From Piliocolobus tephrosceles (taxonomy: Eukaryota; Chordata; Mammalia; Primates; Cercopithecidae): DNA of 64,000 nucleotides. Below the pieces are notes generated by a model. The model saw nothing but the letters and a program-made list of their open reading frames with translations. It did no database searches and had not been told where the DNA came from. Location: assembly GCF_002776525.5 (NCBI RefSeq), contig NC_045443.1:59740129-59804128 (forward strand), given 5' to 3'. Numbering within the stretch: the first letter of the stretch is position 1; every line of letters starts with the position of its first letter. Position numbers and translations under genes: made by a program. Shown in pieces: positions 37,413-48,849 of the stretch.

Positions 37413-37439
37413 GTATGAGTCTGTATTTTTAATTTTTAT

Positions 37440-38500
37440 TGGAAAAAATTTGAAATTTACCGAGAATTTGCAAAAATTGTAGTTTCTATAAGTCTTTCAC
37501 CCTGATTTCTCAAGTGTTAACCACTTTCCCACATTTACATTACCATTTTCTTGAATTATATACATGTGACTATACTTTTTTCTGACCTATTTATAGAATA
37601 AGTTGCAGACATGAAGCCATATTACTACACTTTAATGCATCAGTGTGTATTTTTTCAAAATAAGGTTAGTCTCCTGTGTATCATAGTATAATCACCATCA
37701 GAAATTTAACATCAATCCAATATTACCATCTAACTCCACATCTCATTCAAATTTTGCCAGTTGCCCCAGTGATGTCCTTTTATGTGTTGCATTTAGTTGC
37801 CATGACTCAATTTGGAACAGCTTCTTAGTTTTCCTTGTTTTATATGACCTTACTTTTTTGAGCACAAGTCAGTTTGAATTTGTGTTATGTTCCTTCATAA
37901 TTAAATTCAGTTTATTCATTTTTGACAAGACTGGCACAGAAATGTTGCTGTGCTGTACTTACTGTGTCACTACATTAGGAAGCATACTACAGTATCAATT
38001 TGTGTCATTACTGGAGATGCTCACTTCTATCGGTTAATACGATGTCAGTCTGGTTTCTTCAGTGTACAGTTAATAACTTTTTGTGGAAAAATACTTTCAG
38101 ATTGCTACTACAAAAGAGTGCTTTCCCTTCTGCATTTTTTTATTTTTGAAAATTTATTCACTTATATTAGTATAGATTCATGGATTCCTATTTTATTCAG
38201 CAGATTACAGTCTTTGACTATTATTATTTGGTTTGATGCTCAGATTGTTCCCAACATGGCCAATGGGACCTCTTTCAAGATGGCCCCTGTGTCCTTTGGA
38301 CATGTCCCATGCCCTTTTGACATTCTCTGAGCACTTCCTTACTATTTGATAGAACAAGATGTTCCAGGCCGATATCGGATGATTCTCGTCCAGCCCAGGT
38401 GTCAGTTATTTTTCCAGGAAGCCCTGGTTCCTTTTAATGGAGAATAGTATTGAAATGAACACAGGGATACTAGGTATGCTTTTCGCCACTTGGATAGGAA
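37440..38500 (-). mobile_element. Ancient L1-type remnant, antisense (family uncertain)
   Basis: gttgcagacatgaagccat, catttagttgccatgactca, tggcacagaaatgttgctgtg, aacaagatgttccaggcc follow a common old mammalian L1-related repeat. The 126-codon frame at 37950 is part of it. Confidence 0.5.
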
Positions 38501-38837
38501 ATACATACCCACATACACACACAAGTATACATCTCTCTACATTTCTAAAATGTCTATTTCTCTATATTGAATTACCATGACATCCCACTAGTTTCTTCAG
38601 TTCCAGTTCAATACCACAAGGTTTGTTTTTAACTTTCCATATTTGTAATTCCCTTCTCCAACAGTGTGGAACCTGCTCACGTTTTGCTCAGTATATTTAC
38701 TTATTTGCTTGATTCTCGGTGTATGTAATCAGTCTTCTAGCTGAGCCAGTTTGTTACACTGCACCCTGCCCTCACTCCAACTGGTCACACAGACCAAGAA
38801 AGTTTGGGTTGATGAAGGGGAAGGGAAAGGAAAGGAT

Positions 38838-39287
38838 ATCAGCTGGGCATAGTAGCATGTGCCTATAATCCCAGCTACTTGGGAGGCTGAGGCAGGAGGA
38901 TTGCTTGAACCCAGGAGTTTGAGTCCAGTCTGAGTAACATAACAAGACCCTGTCTCTTTTTTTTTTTGAGACGGAGTCTTGCTCTGTCACCCAGGCTGGA
39001 GTGCAGTGGCCGGATCTCAGTTCACTGCAAGCTCCGCCTCCCGGGTTTACGCCATTCTCCTGCCTCAGCCTCCCGAGTAGCTGGGACTACAGGCGCCCGC
39101 CACCTCGCCCGGCTAGGTTTTTGTATTTTTTAGTAGAGACGGGGTTTCACCGTGTTAGCCAGGATGGTCTCGATCTCCTGACCTCGTGATCCGCCCGTCT
39201 CGGCCTCCCAAAGTGCTGGAATTACAGGCTTGAGCCACCGCGCCCGGCAAGACCCTGTCTCTTAAAAAAAAAAAAAAAAAAAAATAT
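38838..39287 (+). mobile_element. Short Alu/FLAM-like copy split by an AluY
   Basis: Parts at 38838-38958 and 39264-39287 (A tail) of an Alu monomer-like copy; the intervening 38959-39248 is a later insertion with TSD aagaccctgtctctt. Confidence 0.8.
38959..39248 (-). mobile_element. AluY, Old World monkey type, exact TSD
   Basis: Perfect 15-bp duplication aagaccctgtctctt at 38944-38958 and 39249-39263. Bears gtggccggatctcag, cacctcgcccggctagg and ggcttgagccaccgcg. Confidence 0.92.
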
Positions 39288-39595
39288 GGCTGGGCGTGGT
39301 GGTTCACGCTTATAATCCCAGCACTTTGGGAGGCCGAGGGGGCAGATCACGAGGTCAGAAGTTCAAGACTAGCCTGACCAACATGGTGAAACCCGGTCTC
39401 TACTAAACATACAAAAACTAGCCAGGTGTGGTGGCATGTGCCTGTAATCCCAGCTACTCAGGAGGCTAAGGCAGGAAAATCTCTTGAACCCAGGAGGCGA
39501 AGGTTGCAGTGATCCGAGATCATGCCACTGCACTCTAGCCTGGGCAACAGAACAATACTCCAACTAAAAAAAAAACAAAAGGAATAAAAAAAAAA
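39288..39595 (+). mobile_element. Alu upstream of exon 9
   Basis: ggctgggcgtggtggttcac start, A-rich tail. Ends about 280 bp before exon 9 and opposite in orientation to the Alu at 40061. Confidence 0.91.
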
Positions 39596-39614
39596 TATAT
39601 ATATATATATATAA
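39594..39614. repeat. (AT)n microsatellite
   Basis: About nine AT units grown from the Alu tail. Confidence 0.85.
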
Positions 39615-39876
39615 AATTTAACTTGTGCACAGAAAGATCTGACCACAGATATTTTAAAACAACTTATTTTTAAGACTTCTTCAAGTCTGAAACTATAGTA
39701 TGGCTTCTGAGTTTTCATTCTTGTAGATTTTTAAATATTGAATATTAGTACTTAATAATTCAGTTGTTAATGGAATGTTTGACATATTGTCCAGGAAAAG
39801 TTTAGAATTTGACATATGAATAACTATTGTGCTATGTATAATTAAAATTAAATATTGTATTTTTTTTTCCTTTCAG

Positions 39877-39958
39877 TTAGTAGGGCTGTTTGGGAAGAAA
39901 TGGTGAATGCCTGTTGGTGTGGTCTTCTTGCTGCACTTTCACTCCTTCTTGATGCCAG
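39877..39958 (+). CDS. MON2: MON2 coding exon 9 (82 nt)
   Basis: Acceptor cctttcag after a T-rich tract, donor gtatta; 82 nt encoding (V)SRAVWEEMVNACWCGLLAAL...LLDA plus two bases of Ser. The length is not a multiple of three, so skipping would shift the frame. It sits between two Alus in opposite orientation (+ copy ending about 39595, - copy starting 40061). Confidence 0.94.
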
Positions 39959-40060
39959 GTATTAAGTCTTTGTAAGTTTTATATTGAATTGTGTCAGTCA
40001 GAAAAACACGTTAAAATGGTTTACTTACATTTGTCCCTAGAATTATTTTCTAATATTAGT

Positions 40061-40360
40061 TTTTTTTTTTTTTTTTTTGAGACAGAGTCTCACTCTGTCG
40101 CCCAGGCTGGAGTGCAGTGGCCAGATCTCAGCTCACTACAAGCTCTGCCTCCCGGGTTCACGCCATTCTCCTGCCTCAGTCTCCCGAGTGGCTGGGACTA
40201 CAGGCGCCCGCCACCTCGCCCAGCTAGTTTTTTGTATTTTTTAGTAGAGACGGGGTTTCACCATGTTAGCCAGGATGGTCTCGATCTCCTGACCTCGTGA
40301 TCCACCTGTCTCGGCCTCCCAAAGTGCTGGGATTACAGGCTTGAGCCACCGCACCTGGAC
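40061..40360 (-). mobile_element. AluY, Old World monkey type, downstream of exon 9
   Basis: TSD aatattagttttt at 40052 and 40361. Bears gtggccagatctcagctcac, cacctcgcccagctag and ggcttgagccaccg. Starts 102 bp after the exon 9 donor. Confidence 0.9.
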
Positions 40361-40864
40361 AATATTAGTTTTTTATATGTGTGAAACATTATTCTTTTTC
40401 TCTCATCCCCCTTCCTCATTCTGTCCTTGCCCTGCACCAAGCCACCAGAATTGTCATGATGTTTTAATGGAAAATACAGTCTTAGAATTACAGAATGCCT
40501 TTTTCATTTCAAGACTTACAACTACTTTTGCAATTATGATTATGTTTAATTTCTTTGTTGTTTTTCTTTAGGATTTAAAAATTTACTGATTTCAAAATGC
40601 TTGATATTTTAAGCTAAATCTTTATGTTCTTGGTCATTTTCTTCAGTAATAAATACATGTATTATTATTCATTGCTTTTACCCAGTTCAAATTTTTCAGG
40701 TTATGTTAATAGATTAAAATTCCTTCTTAAGTATATTGGTATTATTTTGACAACATTTTTGTATAGATTTTCTTAAAACTTCACTGAATACTTAATTCCA
40801 CATCATGCTTTACAATGTAATTAAAAATAAGTTAATCAGATTAAATAAAATACTTTCTTTTCAG

Positions 40865-41049
40865 CACAGATGAAGCTGCCACTGAGAATATTTTAAAAGC
40901 TGAACTGACTATGGCTGCTCTTTGTGGAAGACTGGGCCTTGTAACTTCAAGAGATGCCTTTATAACTGCAATATGCAAAGGTTCCCTGCCTCCCCATTAT
41001 GCTCTTACTGTATTGAATACCACCACTGCAGCTACACTTTCCAACAAAT
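40865..41049 (+). CDS. MON2: MON2 coding exon 10
   Basis: Acceptor cttttcag, donor gtaaga; 185 nt. It encodes (S)TDEAATENILKAELTMAALC through SLPPHYALTVLN and TLSNK plus one base of Ser. Helical sequence following exon 9. Confidence 0.94.
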
Positions 41050-41204
41050 GTAAGACTGGCTTACTCAAAATTATGTCTATGTAGTGGGATGATATGGTAT
41101 AGACAGAAGATTATAGACATCTGAGTTTAAGTCTCTGCTTTTTCACATACTGACTCTGTGACCTTGGGGAAATTAATGTCCCTGAGAGCTCTTTAAAAAT
41201 ATGG

Positions 41205-41483
41205 GTTGGGGGTGGAGGGTGGGGTTGGGATATCCAAAAATCCAGAATCTAAAATGCTCCAAAATCTAAAACTTATTGAGCACTAACATGACAAAGGAAA
41301 TGCTCATTGAATAAGTATGTAATGTGAATAGATACATAATGCAAACGTAAGTATTTACAAATATATTATGCAAATAAATGCATCAGTATATATAATATAA
41401 ATATTCAAAAATCTGAAAAAATCTGAAATCTGAAACAGTTGTGATCCTAAGCATTTTGGATAAGGGATACTCAACTTGTAATA
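41205..41483. repeat. Ancient MER-type repeat, possible DNA transposon remnant
   Basis: Contains tccaaaaatccagaatctaaaatg near the left end and ctgaaatctgaaac...ttttggataagggatactcaac near the right, a pattern of diverged inverted ends. Family not assigned. Confidence 0.4.
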
Positions 41484-41727
41484 CCGATTTTAAGCAATAA
41501 TTATGAGAGTAAAATAAGATAAATCTGGAAGTCCTTTGTAAAGTATGAGATACCATTGAAATGGCAATTTTTTTTTTTTTAATGGAACTAGTAGAACAGT
41601 AATGTTTGCAACCACTTAGGTTAAACTCACTTTCAAAAACTTATTTTCTTGTTGAATTCTTTGAAAATACTTGTTTGTTACATGGAATATAAATTTCAGT
41701 GTAATATTTAGGGTTTTTTGTTTATAT

Positions 41728-41828
41728 GTTTTTTAATGAGACAAGGTCTCGCTATATTGCCCAGGCTGATCTCGAACTGGGCTAAAGCAGTCCTGCCTCA
41801 GCCTCCCAAGTAGTTGATATTACAGGCT
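41728..41828 (-). mobile_element. Alu monomer fragment
   Basis: gagacaaggtctcgctatattgccc to gtagttgatattacaggc; 100 bp, diverged. Confidence 0.7.
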
Positions 41829-42017
41829 AATATTCAGTTTTCAAACTGAAAATGTATCGGTCTCTGACTTAAAAATACTTAATGTGTTCTAGTTTTGTAT
41901 TGCTTATGAAGAAATCTACCAAAGTTATATAATTTTATCTTATATAGAAAGTTACTTAATATTTGCTTAACTTGTCTTGGTTTTTGTACCTCATGAAGTT
42001 TTTCTGTGCGTGCGTGT

Positions 42018-42307
42018 TTTTTTTGAGACAGAGTCTCGCTCTGTCGCCCAGCCTGGAATGCGGTGACCCAGATCTTGGCTCACTGCAACCATCGCCTCAT
42101 GAATTCAAGCAATCCTCCTGCCTCAGCCTCCTGAGTAGCTGAGACTACAGAAGTGCATCAACATACCTGGCTAATTTTTGTATTTTTAGAAGAGTCAGGG
42201 CTTCACTGTATTGGCCAGGCTGGTCTTGAATTCCTAAACTCAAGTGATCTGTCTGCCTCAGCCTCCCAAAATGACTGGGATTACAGGTGTGAGCCGCTGT
42301 GCCCGGC
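42018..42307 (-). mobile_element. Alu
   Basis: Ends gtgagccgctgtgcccggcc; cctcatga flanks it (41989-41996, 42307-42315). Confidence 0.9.
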
Positions 42308-42467
42308 CCCTCATGAGTTTTAAATGTTTGCATATAGACATTAAGTATTACTGATATTTAAATAAGTGTATGGCTAAACTTTGTTTAATGAAACTTTAAA
42401 TATAACATTATTTTAAATGCAATATAAAAATATATTTTAATTTTTTAGCCTTTCCTTTGTGTTCTAG

Positions 42468-42580
42468 CATATTCTGTTCAGGGCCAAAGTGTTATGATGA
42501 TAAGTCCATCAAGTGAATCTCACCAACAAGTTGTGGCAGTGGGTCAACCTTTAGCAGTCCAGCCTCAAGGGACAGTAATG
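42468..42580 (+). CDS. MON2: MON2 coding exon 11 (Ser/Gln-rich)
   Basis: Acceptor gttctag, donor gtaatg; 113 nt. It encodes (S)YSVQGQSVMMISPSSESHQQ and ends QPQGTVM in phase 0. A second AG 19 nt upstream (ttttttag ending 42448) would break the frame, so the downstream acceptor is chosen. Confidence 0.92.
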
Positions 42581-42916
42581 GTAATGTACTTGTTTTTTTC
42601 TTGGTTATCAATTAGCTATCAAGGAAACCTGTTGTACCTGTCTTTGTGTTTGCCAAAATGTATCATCACATTTATTTACTTTCTTTTACTAGAACTTCTT
42701 TCTTAAAGTAGAAGAAACTAGTTTATGCAATTGACATTATTGTAACCAATATGATAATACAACTTTTAATCAAATGAATTGTTCCTTATAAAACCTTCCA
42801 AATCTTTTTCTTAATTTCTTTAAAAAAATCTTTTAATACATTAATGCTACTTTACAAGCTTTTAATTTTTAAGAATATATAACAATTCTTGAAAATGTAT
42901 CCTTTTCAAAATATAG

Positions 42917-43021
42917 CTGACTTCCAAAAATATCCAGTGTATGAGGACTTTACTTAACTTGGCGCATTGCCATGGGGCTGTTCTTGGAACATCATGGCAA
43001 CTTGTCTTGGCAACTCTTCAG
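42917..43021 (+). CDS. MON2: MON2 coding exon 12
   Basis: Acceptor aatatag, donor gtatgt; 35 codons in phase 0, [20 protein letters not shown] to WQLVLATLQ. First exon of a compact cluster (exons 12-15 within 902 bp). Confidence 0.93.
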
Positions 43022-43408
43022 GTATGTTGTATAGTGTCTGGGTCAGAGATTAGTGTTGTTTTTATATGTAATTGCTAACAGTTAGACTAAGCAACGCCTT
43101 TTGATGTTTTGGACAGGCCTAAGAAATAGATAGTAAGTATGAAAAAAGAGAAGTTAGAAAGGGAAAAAGATGTGACTCATATTGTAGGAAGTGGTGGAAC
43201 GCTTCTCATAATGGCCTAAGCTCTGCCGCCTATGATATAATTAATTATTTAATGCAAATGTTAATTAGTTATTTTAGTTTTAGGTTTTAAAAACCTACTA
43301 CAGATTTTAATTTTGGTTACTAGAAGTTACTACTGATTTTAATTTTAGTTATTAGAATTTTTATACTTTTGTAAACTTCTTTGTTTTGATTTTTTAAAAA
43401 TTTTACAG

Positions 43409-43489
43409 CATCTTGTATGGATTCTGGGATTAAAGCCTAGTAGTGGCGGTGCCTTGAAACCAGGGAGAGCTGTAGAAGGACCCAGTACA
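43409..43489 (+). CDS. MON2: MON2 coding exon 13
   Basis: Acceptor ttttacag, donor gtaagc; 27 codons, HLVWILGLKPSSGGALKPGR to EGPST. The next intron is only 75 bp. Confidence 0.93.
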
Positions 43490-43564
43490 GTAAGCTCTAG
43501 TCTTTCTTACCCAATTAGTGCATCCCAAAGTGTCATATATTACATTTAATTTTATTATTCTCAG

Positions 43565-43638
43565 GTTCTAACAACAGCAGTGATGACAGATTTACCAGTG
43601 ATTTCCAATATACTTTCAAGATTGTTTGAAAGCTCACA
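43565..43638 (+). CDS. MON2: MON2 coding exon 14
   Basis: Acceptor attctcag, donor gtaaga; 74 nt, VLTTAVMTDLPVISNILSRL then FESS plus two bases of Gln. It is flanked by introns of 75 and 89 bp, near the minimum that vertebrate splicing tolerates. Confidence 0.93.
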
Positions 43639-43727
43639 GTAAGAGTCAGTTTTTTATATTGATAAAAACATTGTTATTAGTTATATATTTTAGATCAAGA
43701 TGTCTTATTTCTTTATTTCCTTTTAAG

Positions 43728-43818
43728 GTATCTTGATGATGTATCACTGCATCATTTAATAAATGCGCTTTGCTCCTTGTCTCTAGAAGCAATGGATATG
43801 GCCTATGGAAATAATAAG
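43728..43818 (+). CDS. MON2: MON2 coding exon 15
   Basis: Acceptor ccttttaag, donor gtgtga, the weakest donor in the window after AAG. It is 91 nt, (Q)YLDDVSLHHLINALCSLSLE to YGNNK, ending in phase 0. A 4.9-kb intron follows. Confidence 0.93.
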
Positions 43819-44573
43819 GTGTGATATTCTACCTTTCTGTTTTAAATATGATACATTAGTTATATAAGATGTGCATCCATTTTGATCTTAGTGTTTCACT
43901 AGTAGGGCTAACACTCAGCTTGTATGCTAACCATACTCTGTTGGGTTTTTACCACTTACGGTTATTTGTTGAAGGAGGAGTAAAAAGGACATGATTTGGT
44001 TTGCGGTGTGTCTAAATATGTCATATGATTTTAGGTTGTGTTCATTTCTCTTATATATTGAACATCTAAAAAAATTTTTATAAAATGTAATACAGTTTTA
44101 TAGTTTATATAAAATGTTGTGATAATACTTGTAATTACAATTTATGATTGGGGTAATATAAGATTTAAATTAAAGGATGTTTGTCTCAGTTTCCTTTGCC
44201 TTCATTGGGATGGAAAGTAAGGAGCTAATCATTTCTTTCTAAAGGTAATGATTCTCCTTATCTTGAAAATTTAAATTTTTATTTGTTCATTGATTAAATG
44301 AATAAAACAGTATTTTTGAATATTAACATTCAAGAACATTTCTTTCTATACTACTAAAAATATCACTTTATGCTATACTTGGAAAGCACAGGAAAAGTTG
44401 GGTTTATTTATATCTTAGAAATAATTATTTAAAACAAAATGCTTTCCACATTTTAAAATCAATATAGTTTGACTATTTACAAATCAGTGGAAATAGCCCA
44501 AAATATGATTTAAAAGCTGTAATTTGTTTAACATCTAACTGTAGCATTCAAAATTGTGTTGTCTGCTTAGTCC
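43819..44573. other. Intron after exon 15
   Basis: AT-rich unique sequence with no element recognised. Confidence 0.55.
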
Positions 44574-44883
44574 TTTTTTTTTCTTTTTTTTTTTTTTGGA
44601 GACGGAGTCTTCCTCTGTTGCCTAGGCTTGAGCACAGTGGTGCAAACTCTGCTCACTGCAAGCTCCGCCTCCCGGGTTTACGCCATTCTCCTGCCTCAGC
44701 CTCCCAAGTAGCTGGGACTACAGGCACCCGCCACCACGCCCAGCTCATTTTTTTGTTGTATTTTCAGTAGAGATGGGGTTTCACCGTGTTAGCCAGGATG
44801 GTCTCGATCTCCTGACCCCGCGATCCGCCCGCCTCGGCCTCCTAAAGTGCTGGGATTACAGGCGTGAGCCACTGCGCCCAGCC
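44574..44883 (-). mobile_element. AluY-like
   Basis: aagctccgcctcccgggtttacgcc; cttagtcctttt before and cctagtccttta after as imperfect TSD. Confidence 0.9.
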
Positions 44884-45058
44884 GTCCACCTAGTCCTTTA
44901 GTGTAATTCTGTGTACTGTGGCTTGTCATCTTGACTTTTGTGACTCATTTAAAGATTGGTGAAGAAAGTCTCATTAGAGCATAGTTTCATATATTATATA
45001 TTATAGTACATAGCTAGATAATTATATAAACATGCGGGTGTTTGAAAATATGTATTAT

Positions 45059-45303
45059 GGCTGGGCATGGTGACTCGCGCCTGTAATCCCAGCACTGCAG
45101 GAGGCTGAGGTGGGCAGATCACTTGAAGTCAGGAGTTTGAGACCAGTCTGGCCAACATGGTGAAACCCCGCCTCTACTAAAAATACAAAAACTAGCTGGA
45201 CATGCTCAGTTGAACCCAGGAGACGGAGGTTGCTGTGAGACGAGATCGTGCCACTGCGCTCCAGCCTGGTGACAGAGCAAGACTCTGTCTCAAAAAAAAA
45301 AAA
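45059..45303 (+). mobile_element. Alu with internal deletion, exact TSD
   Basis: gaaaatatgtattat at 45044-45058 and 45304-45318. About 50 bp of the right arm are missing at 45205 (ggacatg joined to ctcagttgaaccc). Confidence 0.92.
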
Positions 45304-45484
45304 GAAAATATGTATTATAGTTTGCTCTAAATCAAGGCAAGAATAATATATAATGAAGTAATTTCTTAATGCCTTTAATAATTTTACATATTTGAGATTA
45401 ATTCTTAACACAAAACTATAGTATTTTTAATAAAGTACCTTAATGAAATCTAAGCAAGCTTATATGGTAATGTTTTCAGAATTT

Positions 45485-45660
45485 ATGTATCTATTCAACA
45501 AGCACAGTAGGCTTACTGTGTACATGGCACTCTGCTCAGAGATATTAAGAAATATGAGGTTTCTACTTTCAAAGAGCATATAAACTATTTGGTTCATAGT
45601 TAAGTGACAGTTATGATGGTATGAGAGTCTCAATAAATAATATAGATATTAAATGACATG
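45485..45660 (-). mobile_element. L2-like remnant, antisense
   Basis: tctattcaacaagcacagtagg, atggcactctgctcagagat and aaagagcatataaac match the antisense L2 terminus. Confidence 0.5.
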
Positions 45661-46426
45661 AAACTTATTCTCTTAATTTTTAGTTTCTTGTTACATAAGA
45701 TGTTATTGGTATATATTTTTATTAAGATGAGCTAAGATTAATCAAGATGAACTAGTGTGATTGGAGATGTATATTGAAAGATTGGTAGGATTTAGGTAGG
45801 AAAGGGCAGTTTAATGTAAATCAAAAGAAAAATATTGTAAGAAATCATTACCTATAAGAAAAAAATAGGAGATTTGATGATTGATCATTTGTTTTTAACC
45901 TTGAATAGTGCAATTTCAGAGAGTGGTAGGAACAGATATGATTTTTAAGGAAGGCTTGGGAAGAACGATTGTTGAGAAAATGGATATGCTGAGTAAAATG
46001 GAGATAATTTCTTTGAAAATGGATTTACATGGCTCCATTTTAGGATTTAATTTTGTAAAGTGAAGTAAATATGGAACAGAAATGAAAACTTTATAAAAAT
46101 ATTCAAGTATAAATTTTAGAAAAGTATTCAACATAAGCCTTATATTTTTAGATGGAGGCTATACAAAGTTTATTCAGTTGTGCCGTCTACAAAAATTATC
46201 ATAAATGTACAGATATTAAAATTAGTGGGAAAGTTTCTATAGTATTGAAAAAATACTAAATCATCTAAATCGGCTGTTCTGAGTGAGTTAAATATTCTAG
46301 GGATTAAACATGTATATATCAGTGTTCTTTAGGTGTGGCTTTAAAGTGGTTAGCATCTCGTTTTTGATCCTTATTTCAGGAATTTGTGCCAATGTGTTGA
46401 GGAAGTAACTTAAGATAAAGCCTGGA

Positions 46427-46740
46427 GGCCAGGCGTGGTGGCTCACGCCTGTAATCCCAGCACTTTGAGAGGCTGAGGTGGGTGGATCACTTGAGGCCAG
46501 GAATTTGTGACCAGCCTGGCCAACATGGGGAACCCCTTCTCTACTAAAAGTACAAAAATTAGCTTGGCATGGTGGTGCACACCTATAATCCCAGCTGTTC
46601 TCATGGCTGAGACACAAGAATCACTTGAACCCGGGAGGTGGAGGTTGCTGTGAGCCAAGATTGTGCCATTGCACTCCAGCCTGGGCAACAGGGTGAAACT
46701 CTGTCTCAAAAAAATAAAATAAAATAAAATAATAAAAAAA
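46427..46740 (+). mobile_element. Alu
   Basis: ggccaggcgtggtggctcac start, (AAAAT)n tail. Confidence 0.91.
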
Positions 46741-46834
46741 TGAAACTTGCAAATTCTTTCTTACAAGAAGATGATACTTTCATAGTTACATTGACAAGCA
46801 CAGTATAACAACAACAAAAATATTAAAGCAGCTG

Positions 46835-47035
46835 TTGTTCACTGTTTACTATATGCCAAGCACTAACTTATTTTATCATTTAAAGCAACTCTGTGAGATT
46901 TAGTGATAATACACCCTTTTTACAGATGAAAATATGAAAAATAGCTTAAGTGACTTGCCTGATGTACATACTTACTTATTGGAAGAGCTTGGATTTGAAC
47001 CCACGTATGTCTCATTCCAAAGCTCTGTTCTTAAA
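46835..47035 (+). mobile_element. MIR
   Basis: tatgccaagcactaac, cttttttacagatgaaaatatg, agcttggatttgaaccc. Confidence 0.72.
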
Positions 47036-47041
47036 TACTTT

Positions 47042-47150
47042 GCTGAATTTTGGTATGCATCAGAAACAGTTGTGTAGTTTTTTAAAAAATGCAAATGCAA
47101 GGGCCACATTCTAGGTTTTTGAATAAGAATCTTCAGGTGTGAGCTTTGGA
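47042..47150 (+). mobile_element. MER5-like fragment
   Basis: tatgcatcagaaacagttgtg, aatgcaagggccacattctagg, aagaatcttcaggtgtg fit the hAT-type MER5 order. Confidence 0.5.
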
Positions 47151-47244
47151 CACCTATACATACTCTATTACATGATTCCTGAGTATGTCCTAATTACAAT
47201 AAGTAAGAGGAAGAAGAGGAATAAAGAAGTAATATTAGGCAACA

Positions 47245-47450
47245 TTGTGGGGCAACTTATATGCCAGGCATTTTCTAAAATTAGATAGTTTTCAATATTA
47301 TTATTATCTTCATTTTTTAGGTTTAAAAAATAAAAACATTCAGAAGAGGTACATAGGTTACCCACGGTTATGTAGCTATTAAGTAGTAGAGTTGAGATGA
47401 GATCCCAGTCAAAACTTCATAGACATCATCTTAACTACTATACCATATTC
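47245..47450 (+). mobile_element. MIR
   Basis: tatgccaggcattttctaa, attattattatcttcattttttagg, tatgtagctattaagtag, cttaactactataccat. Confidence 0.68.
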
Positions 47451-47482
47451 TCCCTAGAATCATGATTTTTTCTACCACCAAA

Positions 47483-47783
47483 TTTTTTTTTTTTTTTTTT
47501 TTGAGACGGAGTCTTGCTCTGCCGCCCAGGCTGGAGTGCAGTGGCCGGATCTCAGCTCGCTGCAAGCTCCGACTCCCGGGTTCACGCCATTCTCCTGCCT
47601 CAGCCTCCCGAGCAGCTGGGACTACAGGCGCCCGCCACGTCGCCCGGCTAGTTTTTTGTATTTTTAGTAGAGACAGGGTTTCGCCTTGTTAGCCAGGATG
47701 GTCTCGATCTCCTGACCTCGTGATCCGCCCGTCTCGGCCTCCCAAAGTGCTGGGATTACAGGCTTGAGCCACCGGGCCCAGCC
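47483..47783 (-). mobile_element. AluY, Old World monkey type
   Basis: tctaccaccaaa flanks both sides (47471 and 47784). Bears gtggccggatctcagctcg, cacgtcgcccggctag and ggcttgagccaccg. Confidence 0.9.
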
Positions 47784-47798
47784 TCTACCACCAAAATT

Positions 47799-48747
47799 TT
47801 TAGGGTGCCTGCCACATTAGCACATGCGGGAAGGGTCAACCTGACCATATTTTCTTAAAACCCCAATATACTTGGTTCACTGGCTTCTGCTAGAAAGGAA
47901 GATATTATCACACATTTCCCTGTTAGATTTTTATCAGCACTGTAAAAATGTTAAGAATATAGATTCATAAAAAATCTTTTTCTTTAAAAATTATTCTCCT
48001 AATTGGCTTTTTTATTCAGTTGTCTTGTCTTTTTTCTAATACAATGTCTCTGTTTGAAATACCACAGCCATCCACCCAAAAATACTCATGGCTTTCATCG
48101 CTGAATTTGCATTTAAACTTGTTTATCACCTTCATTAATATTGGATTAGAGATAACTGCCCTTTGATCTTTTCTGAAACCATTCTTGTGACACATGGACC
48201 AAGTGCTCTAATTTAGCCATGTATAATGTACCCTGGTTCCCTTTCTGATTATTGATATGTCAGGGACTATGGAAAACTGTTTTGTCTTCATGTCCTCTCC
48301 TGTTCTGGACTGACAGCCCTGATCTCTACTATACTCTTGATTTCATTTTCCTTTTCTTTTATCTCTGTTGTCTCTTTTTCCCTACTTCTTGACATTCACA
48401 CATAAAACCTGGTCATTTTAAGACTGCTGATAAGAATCCTTCTTTCCTTCTGGTCGGAAGAGTAGCCATTTTATGTAATCTAGTATAATTTTTGGATTTT
48501 CATACCTTCCCTATTAAAGCATTCTTTTCCTAACCAAATTTTCTAATTAAGAGCTATTTTGGATACTTAAGGTTGGAAGGAAGGCTTGTCTTTGATAACT
48601 GAGGTTTTGTTATGTTTATTGTTAACTTTATACCAACCACTCATTTTAATTTCAATCATGCTTTTCAGAGTATTCTCAGTTTTATTCATAGTCTAATTGC
48701 TCAGAATTCTCTTTATACTATCAAAATACAATGTATTTTCTCCCTAG
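47799..48747. other. Intron before exon 16
   Basis: Moderately pyrimidine-rich; no element recognised. Confidence 0.5.
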
Positions 48748-48849
48748 GAACCATCTCTTTTTGCTGTTGCCAAATTGTTAGAAACTGGTTTAGTTAATAT
48801 GCACCGAATAGAAATTCTGTGGAGACCTCTGACTGGCCATCTACTTGAG
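48748..48849 (+). CDS. MON2: MON2 coding exon 16
   Basis: Acceptor tccctag, donor gtaaat; 34 codons, [20 protein letters not shown] to PLTGHLLE. It ends in phase 0, so the candidate AAG microexon at 50394 could insert a single Lys before VCQHP of the next exon. Confidence 0.94.

Noticed and set aside
37950..38330. 126-codon + strand frame in intron 8
   Set aside because: Falls inside an old L1-related repeat in antisense; no splice signals or homology that I recognise.
42449..42467. Alternative upstream acceptor for exon 11 (ttttttag)
   Set aside because: Adds 19 nt and breaks the frame; the downstream AG keeps TLSNKSYSVQG.
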